From: Acidovorax sp. 69
GTDB taxonomy: Bacteria > Pseudomonadota > Gammaproteobacteria > Burkholderiales > Burkholderiaceae_C
DNA: 64,000 nt
Direction of reading: 5' to 3'
NCBI RefSeq assembly: GCF_002797445.1
Contig: NZ_PGEP01000001.1
Location: 4,836,501 to 4,900,500 of the forward strand
A program made the translations under genes and the position numbers. Below the pieces are notes generated by a model, which saw nothing but the letters and a program-made list of their open reading frames with translations, did no database searches and was not told the DNA's origin. Positions 16,728 to 28,313 of this stretch are shown piece after piece. Position 1 is the stretch's first letter; each line of letters starts with the position of its first letter.

Positions 16728-17501
16728 ATGAGCGTCAAGCAACTCTTCGATCTCACCGGCCAGGTTGCCCTGGTCACCGGCGGCTCGCGCGGCCTGGGCC
16801 TGCAGATGGCCGAAGCCTTGGGCGAAATGGGTGCCAAGCTCGCCATCACGGCGCGCAAGGCCGATGAACTGGCCGAGGCCAAGAAGCACCTGGAGGGCCT
16901 GGGCTACGAGGTCCTGACCGTGGTGAACGACCTGCAGAAAACCGAGGACATCCCCGGCCTGGTGGACCAGGTGGTTGCGCGCTTTGGCACCATCGATATC
17001 CTCGTCAACAACGCGGGTGCCACCTGGGGCGCCAAGGCAGAAGACTACCCCGATGCCGCCTGGCACAAGGTGATGGACCTGAATGTGAGCGCACCGTTTT
17101 TCCTGTCCCGCGAAGTGGGCAAGCGCTGCATGATCCCGCGCGGCAAGGGATCCATCATCGTCACCGCCTCGGTGGCCGCGCTCAAGGGCACCCCTCCGGG
17201 CATGAACACCATCGCCTACAACACCTCCAAGGCCGCAGCCCTGCACTTTGCGCGCACGCTGGCTTCTGAATGGGGGCACTACGGTATCCGCGTCAATGCC
17301 ATCTGCCCCGGATTCTTCCCGAGCAAGATGGCCAGCGGCCTCATTGAAAAACTCGGCCCGACCATGATCGAGCGCACACCGCTGCGCCGCATCGGTGGTG
17401 AAGAAGACCTCAAGGGTGCCGTGGTGTTCCTGGCGTCCAACGCCTCACGCCACATCACGGGCGAATCCATCGTGGTGGATGGCGGCGCCAGCCTGATTTG
17501 A
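16728..17501 (+). CDS. SDR-family oxidoreductase (gluconate 5-dehydrogenase-like)
   Basis: This 257-residue classical short-chain dehydrogenase has TGGSRGLG near residues 17-24, NNAG, a catalytic Ser in TASVAAL and YNTSK for Tyr-x3-Lys, ending GGASLI. It uses NAD(P) to oxidise an alcohol or reduce a ketone. The ATG at 16728 fits the family N-terminus. It is followed 15 bases later by an acyl-CoA dehydrogenase and then an acyl-CoA ligase, so a 3-hydroxyacyl-CoA or related substrate is possible; the exact substrate cannot be read. Confidence 0.88.
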   Translation: MSVKQLFDLTGQVALVTGGSRGLGLQMAEALGEMGAKLAITARKADELAEAKKHLEGLGYEVLTVVNDLQKTEDIPGLVDQVVARFGTIDILVNNAGATWGAKAEDYPDAAWHKVMDLNVSAPFFLSREVGKRCMIPRGKGSIIVTASVAALKGTPPGMNTIAYNTSKAAALHFARTLASEWGHYGIRVNAICPGFFPSKMASGLIEKLGPTMIERTPLRRIGGEEDLKGAVVFLASNASRHITGESIVVDGGASLI

Positions 17502-17516
17502 CCCCAAGGATTCCCC

Positions 17517-18743
17517 ATGGATTTCACCTACACCCCCAAAGTCATCGACCTGCAGCAGCGCCTGACGGCGTTCATGGAAGAACACATCTACCCCGCCGAA
17601 TCGGTGTACCACCACGAGGTGGCCAACAACCGCAAGGCCGGCAACGTCTGGCAGCCCACGAAGGTGATGGAAGACCTCAAGGCCAAAGCCAAAGCCGCCA
17701 ACCTCTGGAACCTGTTCCTGCCCGAGTCGAACCTGGGCGCGGGCCTGACCAACCTTGAATACGCGCCGCTGTGCGAAATCATGGGCCGCTCGCACATTGC
17801 GCCCGAGGCCTTCAACTGCTCAGCCCCCGACACCGGCAACATGGAGACGCTGGCGCGCTACGCCACCCTCGAGCAGCAACAGCGCTGGCTGCTGCCGCTG
17901 CTCGACGGCACCATCCGCTCGGCCTTTGCCATGACAGAGCCCGACGTGGCATCGTCCGACGCCACCAACATCGAAGCCCGCATCACCCGTGATGGCGACC
18001 ATTACCTGATCAACGGCCGCAAGTGGTGGACCTCGGGTGCGCCCGACCCACGCTGCGAGATCCTGATCTTCATGGGCAAGACCGACCCTGACCATGCCAA
18101 CCGGCACCAGCAGCAATCGATGATCCTCGTGCCCATGGACACGCCCGGCGTGACCATGGAGCGTGCCCTGCCCGTGTTCGGTTATGACCACGCGCCGCAC
18201 GGCCACGGCGAGGTGAACTTTGTGAACGTGCGCGTGCCCGTGGCCAACATCCTGCTGGGCGAAGGACGCGGCTTCGAGATCGCCCAGGGCCGCCTCGGCC
18301 CCGGGCGCATCCACCACTGCATGCGCCTCATCGGTGTGGCCGAGCGTGCGCTGGAGCTGATGTGCCAGCGCGCCCTGGGCCGTGTGGCGTTTCACAAGCC
18401 GGTGGCGGACCAGGGCGTGACACGCGAGCGTATTGCCAATGCCCGCATCCTCATCGACCAGGCCCGTTTTCTGGTGCTCAATGCCGCGCAGATGATGGAC
18501 ACGGTGGGCAACAAGGTGGCGCGCAAGGAGATCGCGATGATCAAGGTGGCAGCGCCCAACATGGCCTGCCAGGTGATCGACTGGGCCATGCAGGTGCATG
18601 GCGGCGGTGGTGTGAGCGATGACTTCCCGCTGGCAGCCGCCTACGCCCAGGCCCGCACCCTGCGTTTTGCCGACGGCCCCGACGAGGTGCACCGCAATGC
18701 CATCGCCAAGGACGAACTGGCCCGCCACCTCAAGCGCGCATGA
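17517..18743 (+). CDS. Acyl-CoA dehydrogenase (ACAD10/11-like)
   Basis: The 408-residue flavoprotein has the acyl-CoA dehydrogenase pattern: [15 protein letters not shown] in the middle domain, RKWWTSGA, and the C-terminal helices [15 protein letters not shown] and [20 protein letters not shown]. The [11 protein letters not shown] end is typical of the ACAD10/11 group, which acts on long or branched chains. It oxidises an acyl-CoA to the enoyl-CoA with FAD. It lies in a rightward operon between an SDR and an acyl-CoA ligase. Substrate length is unknown. Confidence 0.92.
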   Translation: MDFTYTPKVIDLQQRLTAFMEEHIYPAESVYHHEVANNRKAGNVWQPTKVMEDLKAKAKAANLWNLFLPESNLGAGLTNLEYAPLCEIMGRSHIAPEAFNCSAPDTGNMETLARYATLEQQQRWLLPLLDGTIRSAFAMTEPDVASSDATNIEARITRDGDHYLINGRKWWTSGAPDPRCEILIFMGKTDPDHANRHQQQSMILVPMDTPGVTMERALPVFGYDHAPHGHGEVNFVNVRVPVANILLGEGRGFEIAQGRLGPGRIHHCMRLIGVAERALELMCQRALGRVAFHKPVADQGVTRERIANARILIDQARFLVLNAAQMMDTVGNKVARKEIAMIKVAAPNMACQVIDWAMQVHGGGGVSDDFPLAAAYAQARTLRFADGPDEVHRNAIAKDELARHLKRA

Positions 18744-18806
18744 TCGCAACTGTGTACCCTGCGCGAACGCCGATGTCTGAAGCCCGCCCCCCAGGAACCC
18801 CGCCGC

Positions 18807-20504
18807 ATGTCTGACCGCCACCAGGCCCACTGGCCCCCGGGGCTGCCCCGCCACCTCACGTTGCCGCAGACCCACCTGTTCCACAACGCCGAGGTGTCCG
18901 CTGCGCGCTACCCGGACAAGCCCTTTCTGGTGTTCTACGACACGCAGGTAAGCTTCCGCCAGTTCCAGCAACAGGCCGAGCACATCGCGGGTTTTCTGCA
19001 GCAGGTGTGTGGCGTGAAGGCGGGCGACCGGGTGCTGCTCTACATGCAGAACAGCCCGCAGTGGATCCTGGCGTTCTACGGCATCCTGCGCGCCAATGCC
19101 GTGGTGGTGCCGGTGAACCCCATGAACCTCACCGACGAACTGCGCCACTACGTGCACGACAGCGGCGCCACCGTGGCCTTTGTGGCGCAGGACCTGCATG
19201 CACAGGCCCAGCCGCTGGTGGCGGCGGGTGATGAATGCAGTGCGGGCAAGCTCCAGCACCTCATCGTGGCCGCCTACAGCGACTACCTGCAGGTACCCAC
19301 CGACCTGCCCGTCCCCGCATTGGTCAGCGCGCCGCGCCAGGCGATCGATGCCCCGGGCGTCACACTGTGGAGCAACATGCTGGCGCAGCAGCGCGCGCCC
19401 GGCCCCATCACCACCGGACCCGACGACCTGTGCGTGATGCCCTACACCTCGGGCACCACAGGCCATCCCAAGGGCTGCATGCACACCCACCGCAGCGCCA
19501 TGAGCACGCTGGTGGGCGGCGCGCAGTGGTTTTCGCGCACGCAGGATTCGACCTACCTCGCGGTGCTGCCGCTGTTCCACGTCACGGGCATGTCGGGCAG
19601 CATGAACGGGCCGCTGTTTGTGGGCGCCACCGTGGTGGTGCTGCCGCGCTGGGACCGCGACGCTGCAGCCCAGCTCATGCAGCGCTACCGCATCACCATC
19701 TGGCAGGCCATCTCGACCATGGTGGTGGACTTTCTGGCCAACCCGCGCATTGGCGACTACGACATCAGCAGCCTGCAGGCCATTCGGGGCGGCGGCGCCG
19801 CCATGCCCAAAGCCGTGGCGCAGCGCCTCAAGGCGCTGACAGGACTCGAATACGTGGAGGGCTATGGCATGTCCGAGACCATGGCCGCCACCCACATCAA
19901 CCCGCCGCACCGCCCCAAACCGCAGTGCCTGGGCATCCCCGTGTTCGACGTGGATGCCCGCGTGGTGGACCCGGCCACGTTCGCCGAGCTGCCCCCGGGT
20001 GAGATCGGCGAGATCGTGGTGCACGGCCCGCAGGTCATGCAAGGCTACTGGAACAACCCGCAGGCCACGGCCGACAGCTTTGTGACGCTGGACGGCAAAC
20101 GGTTTCTGCGCACCGGCGATCTTGCGCAGGTGGACGAGGACGGCTACTTCTTCATGGTGGACCGGCTCAAGCGCATGATCAACGCGTCGGGCTTCAAGGT
20201 CTGGCCCGCCGAGGTCGAGGCCATGATGTACGCCCACCCTGCCATCCAGGAGGTGTGCGTGATCGCCGCGCACGACGAACACCGGGGCGAGACAGTGAAG
20301 GCCCTGGTCGTGCTGCGCGACGCCTTCAAAGGCCAGGTGAGCGAGCAGTCCATCATCGACTGGAGCCACGACCACATGGCTGCCTACAAAAGCCCGCGCA
20401 TCGTGCAGCTGGTGGACAGCCTGCCCAAATCGGGCACCGGCAAGGTGCAATGGCGCGAGCTGCAGGAGCAGGAACGCAGCCGCGCCGCAGGCATCGCGGC
20501 ATGA
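18807..20504 (+). CDS. Long-chain fatty-acid-CoA ligase-like AMP-dependent synthetase
   Basis: The 565-residue adenylate-forming enzyme has the P-loop-like YTSGTTGHPKG, the motif GYGMSETMAATH, RTGDLAQVDEDGYFF, and the C-terminal hinge and lysine DRLKRMINASGFKVWPAEVE and KSGTGKVQWRELQ. It activates a carboxylic acid to its CoA thioester at the cost of ATP to AMP. It ends the SDR/dehydrogenase/ligase run, 63 bases after the dehydrogenase. Chain preference is not readable from the sequence. Confidence 0.92.
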   Translation: MSDRHQAHWPPGLPRHLTLPQTHLFHNAEVSAARYPDKPFLVFYDTQVSFRQFQQQAEHIAGFLQQVCGVKAGDRVLLYMQNSPQWILAFYGILRANAVVVPVNPMNLTDELRHYVHDSGATVAFVAQDLHAQAQPLVAAGDECSAGKLQHLIVAAYSDYLQVPTDLPVPALVSAPRQAIDAPGVTLWSNMLAQQRAPGPITTGPDDLCVMPYTSGTTGHPKGCMHTHRSAMSTLVGGAQWFSRTQDSTYLAVLPLFHVTGMSGSMNGPLFVGATVVVLPRWDRDAAAQLMQRYRITIWQAISTMVVDFLANPRIGDYDISSLQAIRGGGAAMPKAVAQRLKALTGLEYVEGYGMSETMAATHINPPHRPKPQCLGIPVFDVDARVVDPATFAELPPGEIGEIVVHGPQVMQGYWNNPQATADSFVTLDGKRFLRTGDLAQVDEDGYFFMVDRLKRMINASGFKVWPAEVEAMMYAHPAIQEVCVIAAHDEHRGETVKALVVLRDAFKGQVSEQSIIDWSHDHMAAYKSPRIVQLVDSLPKSGTGKVQWRELQEQERSRAAGIAA

Positions 20505-20526
20505 GGCGCCCTGCCCTGTGGCGCTG

Positions 20527-20600
20527 CAAAATGCTCTTATTTTGATAGCTATTCGCGCTTGATTTTATTGCGCTTGCGGCCAAAAATTCTCAAAACCTCT
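20527..20600 (+). repeat. Dispersed ATAGCTGC/AAGCGC repeat, type 1
   Basis: TTTTGATAGCTATT, then CGCGCTTGA and TTGCGCTTGCGGCC plus an A run follow the ligase gene. The arms GCGCTTG and its near-inverse form an imperfect hairpin. It matches the other type 1 copies in block order. Confidence 0.7.
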
Positions 20601-20612
20601 CGTCAGGCACCC

Positions 20613-21764
20613 ATGAACCCCACCGCGCTCGCCCGCCTTCGCTCCGTGCTGCAAACCCAAGTGGACCAGGGCCTTCTGCCTGGCGCAGTGGCCCTGGTGC
20701 ACCACCGCGGCCACACCGTACTGCACGCGGCCGTGGGCCAGCAGCGCCCGCCCTCCGCCGAGGCGGTGGTGCCCGCCATGGCGCCCGACACCGTGTTCCG
20801 TATCTACTCCATGACCAAGCCCATCGCCTCGCTGGTGGCGATGATGCTCATGGAAGAAGGCCGCCTGCTGCTGTCGCACCCCGTGGCGCACTACCTGCCT
20901 GCGTTTGCCGGGCAGCAGGTGTATGACCCCGCCAGCGGAACCACCACACCCGCCGGACGCGAGGCCACCGTGCACGACCTGCTGCGCCACACCGCCGGCC
21001 TGAGCTACGCTTGGGAGCTGGGCACCGTGCCCGACGCCTACCGCGCTGCGCGCATCGGCTCGCGCCGCCACAGCAATGCCGAGCTGGCCGCCGCACTGGG
21101 CCCGCTGCCACTGGTGCACGCGCCCGGCAGCTGCTGGGAATACAGCCGCGCCACCGACGTGCTCGGTGCGGTGCTGGAGGTGATCGAAGGCGCGCCTCTG
21201 GGCGCCATCCTGCAACGCCGCGTGTTTGACCCGCTGGGCATGCACGACACGGGCTTCTCGGTGCCCCCAGCGCAGCAACATCGCTTGGCCGAACCCTTCG
21301 CGCGCGACCCGCAGACCGGCCTGAATGTGGCACTGATCGACGTGACTGCACCACCCGCGTTCGAGTCGGCAGGCGGCGGGCTGGTCTCCACCGCCAGCGA
21401 CTACGCGCGTTTTCTGCAGCTCATGCTGGGCCGGGGCACCGCTTCGGGGCCCAACGGCCCTGTGCGCCTATTGGGACGCGCCACGGTGGACTTCATGACC
21501 GCCGACCACCTGGGCAGCCTGCCCGTGGCCGGTGACATCCTGCCCACGGGCTACGGCTTTGGCCTGGGTGTGGCCGTGCGCACCGCCAACGGCCAGGCCA
21601 CCCGCACGGGCTCGGCCGGGCACTACAGCTGGAGCGGCCTGGGAGGTACCTTCTTTTTTGTGGACCCCGCCGAAGACCTGTTTGCCATCTTGCTCACGCA
21701 GGCGCCCGGTCAGTTGCGGTACCTGTGCGAGCTGTATCCGGCGCTGGTGTACGCGGCGCTGTGA
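20613..21764 (+). CDS. Serine hydrolase, beta-lactamase class C / EstB family
   Basis: The 383-residue protein has the class C fold signature: SMTK (Ser-x2-Lys) about residue 67, a YSRAT tyrosine motif and GHYSWSGLGGTFFFVDP near the C-terminus, as in EstB-type esterases. No signal peptide is seen, so it is probably a cytosolic esterase or amidase and not a resistance enzyme. The ATG at 20613 was chosen over an upstream in-frame start because it fits the family N-terminus and clears the repeat. It sits alone after a repeat. Confidence 0.88.
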   Translation: MNPTALARLRSVLQTQVDQGLLPGAVALVHHRGHTVLHAAVGQQRPPSAEAVVPAMAPDTVFRIYSMTKPIASLVAMMLMEEGRLLLSHPVAHYLPAFAGQQVYDPASGTTTPAGREATVHDLLRHTAGLSYAWELGTVPDAYRAARIGSRRHSNAELAAALGPLPLVHAPGSCWEYSRATDVLGAVLEVIEGAPLGAILQRRVFDPLGMHDTGFSVPPAQQHRLAEPFARDPQTGLNVALIDVTAPPAFESAGGGLVSTASDYARFLQLMLGRGTASGPNGPVRLLGRATVDFMTADHLGSLPVAGDILPTGYGFGLGVAVRTANGQATRTGSAGHYSWSGLGGTFFFVDPAEDLFAILLTQAPGQLRYLCELYPALVYAAL

Positions 21765-21768
21765 TTGG

Positions 21769-21895
21769 GACACCCCCCTGAGGAGCTTCGCTCCTTCACC
21801 CCCGCTCTCGCGCTGCGCGCGGGCAGGGGGACGACGCCCTCGCTGCGGGGCGGCCCTTGCGCGGCGTCTCTGGCTAGGGTCGCGCCAGTGTCATC
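21769..21895 (+). repeat. Dispersed GC-rich repeat, type 2, copy 2
   Basis: Right after the serine hydrolase stop: CCCCCCTGAGG, hairpin GGAGCTTCGCTCC, TTCACCCCC, then GCAGGGGGACG and CTGCGGGGCGGCCCTTGCG. Same blocks and orientation relative to the gene as the copies at 5630 and 54931. Confidence 0.75.
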
Positions 21896-22022
21896 GGCCA
21901 CTTACGCTGCATAGCACCAGAGGTTCCGACGACCCAGGCTTACACTCCACGCTCAGTCACGGCACGCAGCACAGCCCCACCCGCAGTACGCTGGCCCTCC
22001 TCCAGACCTCTTTTTTGAACCT

Positions 22023-22577
22023 ATGCAGATTCGCTGCGCACTGGTCGGCATGCCCGGCTCGGGCAAATCCACCGTCGGCCGGCAACTGGCCCACCGGGCA
22101 GGCGTGCCCTTCATCGACCTGGACCATCGGTTGGAACAGACCCTGGGCACCACCATCCGCAGCTTCTTCGAGGCCGAAGGCGAAGCGCGTTTTCGTGACC
22201 TCGAAGCCCAGGTACTGGCTGAAGTGGCCCAGCAGCCTGGCGGCATGGTCCTGTCCACCGGCGGCGGCGCCGTGCTGCGCCCCGAAAACCGCCAGGTGCT
22301 CCACCAGTTTGGCAACGTGCTGTACCTGCGCGCCTCGCCCGAAGAAATCTACAAACGCGTCAAACACGACAAGACGCGCCCCCTGCTGCAAGGCGGCAAC
22401 CCCATGGACAAGCTGCGCGAGCTTTACACCCAGCGCGACCACCTGTACCGAGAGACGGCCCACTACGTGATCGAGACCGGGCGGCCGTCGGTGCATACCC
22501 TGGTCAATATGGTGATGATGCAGCTGGAGATGGCGGAGAGTGCGGGAGCCTCTGGTACGCCAGACACATCGACCTGA
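22023..22577 (+). CDS. aroK: Shikimate kinase
   Basis: The 184-residue kinase has Walker A GMPGSGKST (9-17), shikimate-binding Asp32/Asp34 (IDLDH) and Arg58 (RFRDLE), the GGG motif STGGGAVLRP (78-87) and the lid RPLLQ. It phosphorylates shikimate at O3 in chorismate synthesis. It stands alone; in many Burkholderiales aroK is next to aroB, which is not in this window. This may therefore be a second copy or a kinase with shifted specificity. Confidence 0.88.
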   Translation: MQIRCALVGMPGSGKSTVGRQLAHRAGVPFIDLDHRLEQTLGTTIRSFFEAEGEARFRDLEAQVLAEVAQQPGGMVLSTGGGAVLRPENRQVLHQFGNVLYLRASPEEIYKRVKHDKTRPLLQGGNPMDKLRELYTQRDHLYRETAHYVIETGRPSVHTLVNMVMMQLEMAESAGASGTPDTST

Positions 22578-22717
22578 GACCTCACGTCCGCCACGTTGTG
22601 CAGTCCATGGGCTGCAAACGGACGCTATCCCTCGCCACGCCATTGACAAGACAGGCCAGACGGCAAACCGCTCCACATCCCGCCATACCAGGCCGCAAGG
22701 GCGGGTCCAGCGCCACC

Positions 22718-23902
22718 TCAGATGGGCAACTCCTGGGCCTGCGGCGCCTGCGCCCACACCACGCGATTGCGCCCCAACATCTTGCCCCGGTACAGCGCGG
22801 CATCGGCCTGCTGCAGGCTCTCGTCCAGCGCTTGTGCGCTGGCAAACCGCGCCGAAACACCCATGGTGACAGTGCAATGGATGGCCCCGTGCTCGCTTCC
22901 TCCGGACACCTGGCTGCGCTCAATCGCGTCGCGCACACGCTCTGCCAGTTGCATGGCACCGGCGCCGTCCATATCCAGGGCGATGACCACAAACTCCTCA
23001 CCGCCCAACCGGCAGGTAAGGTCACCCTGGCGGGCAGTGCGTTGAAGGACCTCAGCGACACTGCACAACACGAGATCACCGACTTTGTGGCCGTAGGTAT
23101 CGTTGATGCGCTTGAAATGATCGATGTCCACCATCAGCAAATGCGCCATGGCAGCTGGACGCGAACGGAAATGCGCCTCCAGCGCATCCGCCAGGCCGCG
23201 CCGGTTGAGCAAGCCGGTGAGCGGGTCATGCACCGCCATGACACGCAAATCATCCGTCAGGCGGTGCAAGACCAGCCACACCACCGCCGGCGGAAGCACC
23301 GTCCCGAGGAACGACATGTAGATGTAGAACGCCGTCTGGAAATGGTGACCCATGTCGAGGTTGCCGAGCCCGCCCGAGAGAATCAACACACACTTCGCCG
23401 CGTTCATGGCCCCGAGGCCCCCGATCAGAGTGGCAAACACGGCCATTTCAGTGCGCAGATGCCTTGCAAATGTGCGGGTGCCATAAAGCAAGACCCCCGC
23501 CATCGCCACAAACAGCACAGCGCATGCAGCGGCTAGCAGTGCATAGCGGGCCTCCGATCCGAGCATTGTTTGCACCAGCCACTGCGCGGCGGTGTAGACC
23601 CCGGCCAAGGCGAGCAACGGGCGCGCCACGGGAACCGGTTGATCAAAAAACCGGGCAGCGCCGAGCCCATAAGCCACAGGGGCGCAGAGCGTCAGGGTGT
23701 GGTTGACGATGCTCATCAACCCCCAGGTCGCGGGGCCGTCCAAAAGCTGCAACACGTATGCGAAGCCCAGCAGGAGACTGCCGATGGCAAACACATCGGT
23801 CCCCATCTTTCTGCCACGCAACCGGGTGCTGATCAGCATGAACATCACGCTGAAGCACAGAAGGTGCACGCAGAGCATGCTGAGGACAACGGTAGCGACC
23901 AT
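22718..23902 (-). CDS. Membrane diguanylate cyclase (GGDEF)
   Basis: The 394-residue protein has about six transmembrane segments in its first 190 residues (MVATVVLSMLCVHLLCFSVM onward) and then a GGDEF domain from VHDPLTGLLNRRG. The catalytic motif is LGGEEF and an intact inhibitory site RxxD (RQGD) lies just before it. It should make cyclic di-GMP under product control. An ATG at 23902 is preferred over a TTG 39 bases upstream. The gene has no obvious operon partner. Confidence 0.9.
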   Translation of the reverse strand: MVATVVLSMLCVHLLCFSVMFMLISTRLRGRKMGTDVFAIGSLLLGFAYVLQLLDGPATWGLMSIVNHTLTLCAPVAYGLGAARFFDQPVPVARPLLALAGVYTAAQWLVQTMLGSEARYALLAAACAVLFVAMAGVLLYGTRTFARHLRTEMAVFATLIGGLGAMNAAKCVLILSGGLGNLDMGHHFQTAFYIYMSFLGTVLPPAVVWLVLHRLTDDLRVMAVHDPLTGLLNRRGLADALEAHFRSRPAAMAHLLMVDIDHFKRINDTYGHKVGDLVLCSVAEVLQRTARQGDLTCRLGGEEFVVIALDMDGAGAMQLAERVRDAIERSQVSGGSEHGAIHCTVTMGVSARFASAQALDESLQQADAALYRGKMLGRNRVVWAQAPQAQELPI

Positions 23903-24036
23903 GGATGAGCGCAGACTAGGAAATAGCGACAGCAGCCGCAACGCCAGAGTAACAGCGCAGCAATGCCACCGCTACCAGCACGGAGGTCCGAAGCTGCCCC
24001 TGCACCAAACAGCCATGCGATGTTGCCGGAGCAGCA

Positions 24037-26775
<2,739 letters not shown>

Positions 26776-26808
26776 AGGACTCACCTGTGCAGGGGCAGCA
26801 GAAAAACA

Positions 26809-26904
26809 GGTGAGCGTCGTTGCGGTGGGGCTTAGAACTTGTTCTTATGTACCCAAGCCTGACGGCCCCGTCGTGGTGAGGGGGCCGCTGCAACGCTCCT
26901 TGGG
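26809..26904 (-). promoter_or_regulatory. SAH riboswitch (S-adenosylhomocysteine-sensing) upstream of metH
   Basis: On the minus strand the leader reads CCCAAGGAGCGTTGCAGCGG, then CAGGCTTGGG, and ends GCAACGACGCTCACC. This reproduces the SAH riboswitch arrangement: GGAGCG(C/T)TGCA, the P1-closing AGGCT block pairing CCCAAG with CTTGGG, and the 3' AACG(G/A)CGCTCACC. In this class SAH binding turns expression on, so methionine synthase would rise when SAH accumulates. The end of the element is 34 bases before the metH ATG. Called by eye; no covariance model was run. Confidence 0.85.
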
Positions 26905-26925
26905 CAAGTGCCGGATTTTACCGGC

Positions 26926-27666
26926 TCAGCGCACCGGCAGAAACTGCAAGAACGTGCCGCCCACAATCCCCTGCACATAGCTGATGGCAGCGCGGCGGTA
27001 CTTTTCGGTGGTGAAGGCGGCCAGCAGATCCAGCCGCGCAATGATCTTGCCAAACTCGCGCTCAAAACTCAGGTTGCGGCCCTGCGCACCGATCTCGTCG
27101 GCCAACAGCAGTGGCTGGCCCTGGGCATTGCGGCGCTGGGCCAGCAGCCACACGGCGCTTTCCACGTTGCGTGCGGCGTTGTAGAGATGCTGCGCATCCA
27201 CGCCATCGAGCAAGAAAAATTCGGTCTTGCCACCATGGGCCGTGATGATCATGTCGGCCGTGGCGTGGATGAACGCGGCCACTCGGTCACCGGCGAACTC
27301 CGGGGCCAGTGCCAGGCCCATCGCGGCGATATCGCGGCGCCCCTGCAGCGGCGCCCAGGGCTGGCGCTGGATGACCGCGACACGCACCTGATCGATGGCC
27401 TGCTCGCGGCTGGCAACGCCGCCCTTGCGCCATTCGGCGGGGTTGCGGCGGTAGAGCTTGTCCATCAGGCGGAACAAGCCCTCCAGGTTCTCCTGCATGG
27501 CCAGGCTGGCCATGCGGTTGGTGTCGGACTGGGCCAGTTCGCCGGGCGACGCGGATGCGCCCTTCACCTCGCCGCGCGGAGTGGGTGCATGGCCAGCGCA
27601 GCCGGCCAGCACGGTACACAACAGCGCCAGACACAGCGCACGGGAAGAGGAAAAAAGCCCACACAT
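26926..27666 (-). CDS. Lipoprotein of unknown function
   Basis: The 246-residue product starts with a lipoprotein signal (MCGLFSSSRALCLALLCTV, lipobox LAGC) at ATG 27666. The mature part is mostly helical with AQSDTNRMASLAMQENLEGLFRLMDKLYRRNPAEWRK, a FIHATADMIITAHGG segment and YRRAAISYVQGIVGG at the C-terminus. No family is recognised with confidence. It probably lies in the outer membrane or periplasmic face. It ends just upstream of the metH riboswitch on the same strand but is not obviously co-transcribed. Confidence 0.8.
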   Translation of the reverse strand: MCGLFSSSRALCLALLCTVLAGCAGHAPTPRGEVKGASASPGELAQSDTNRMASLAMQENLEGLFRLMDKLYRRNPAEWRKGGVASREQAIDQVRVAVIQRQPWAPLQGRRDIAAMGLALAPEFAGDRVAAFIHATADMIITAHGGKTEFFLLDGVDAQHLYNAARNVESAVWLLAQRRNAQGQPLLLADEIGAQGRNLSFEREFGKIIARLDLLAAFTTEKYRRAAISYVQGIVGGTFLQFLPVR

Positions 27667-27767
27667 CGTGGCGCCATTATCGGCAGCGCAGGGGCCGCCC
27701 AGATCGGCCTTCGCACAGGGTTCACACGGCGTGACGGTTGCGCAGAGAGAGGCCCGTGGCCCCGCCC

Positions 27768-28238
27768 TCAGGCCGTGGCGACCTGCACAGGGGCCATGGC
27801 CGAGGCCGGGAGGCCAAAGAGGTGGTCGAACACCCAGTTGAAGACGAAGGTGTAGCAAAGAAAAAACACGATCAGGCCCAGGTCCATCACGAACGCCTGC
27901 CACAGGCTGATGCCGAACCACCAGGCAAACAACGGCACCAGAGTGAAGACCAGACCGCCCTCAAAACCGATGGCGTGCGCCACGCGCCGCGCCACGCTGC
28001 GACCACGCACGGCCTGGCGCGACTCCCAGCGCTCGAAAGCCCAGTTGAAGACAATGTTCCAGACGATGGCGATCACGGAGGCGCCCACCGCCACCACACT
28101 GGAATGACCCGCACCCTGGCCCGTGAGCAATGCCAGGCCTGCAGTGGCTGCCACGATGGCGATCAGTTCGTACAGGCTCACGTAGATCAGTCGGCGCTTG
28201 ACGCCTTGCAGGCCAAACAGAGTGGGTTTCTTGTCCAT
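27768..28238 (-). CDS. PACE-family multidrug/biocide efflux transporter
   Basis: The 156-residue protein has four transmembrane helices built as two bacterial transmembrane pair repeats. Family residues include the Glu in YELIAIV of helix 1, NWAFERWE after helix 2, RVAHAIGFEGG at the start of helix 3 and FNWVFDHLF in helix 4. PACE pumps such as AceI export chlorhexidine, acriflavine and polyamines with the proton gradient. It is transcribed divergently from a LysR regulator, 75 bases apart, with an inverted repeat between, as in the AceI/AceR arrangement. Confidence 0.93.
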   Translation of the reverse strand: MDKKPTLFGLQGVKRRLIYVSLYELIAIVAATAGLALLTGQGAGHSSVVAVGASVIAIVWNIVFNWAFERWESRQAVRGRSVARRVAHAIGFEGGLVFTLVPLFAWWFGISLWQAFVMDLGLIVFFLCYTFVFNWVFDHLFGLPASAMAPVQVATA

Positions 28239-28244
28239 GGGGGC

Positions 28245-28277
28245 GACTTTATATTCGCCCGACTGACATATAAAGTC
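28245..28277. promoter_or_regulatory. Inverted repeat between PACE pump and LysR gene, candidate operator
   Basis: Perfect 10-base arms GACTTTATAT and ATATAAAGTC are separated by 13 bases in the 75-base divergent gap. The length and AT-rich T-n-A content fit a LysR-type binding site, probably that of the adjacent regulator. Confidence 0.75.
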
Positions 28278-28313
28278 AGCTTATTTCAGTTTTTTTGATA
28301 GATCATTCGCGCC

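Noticed and set aside
17820..20450. 876-residue open frame on the minus strand across two plus-strand genes
   Set aside because: It is antisense to an acyl-CoA dehydrogenase and a ligase with clear family motifs; His/Ala/Gly-rich composition is typical of a shadow frame in GC-rich DNA.
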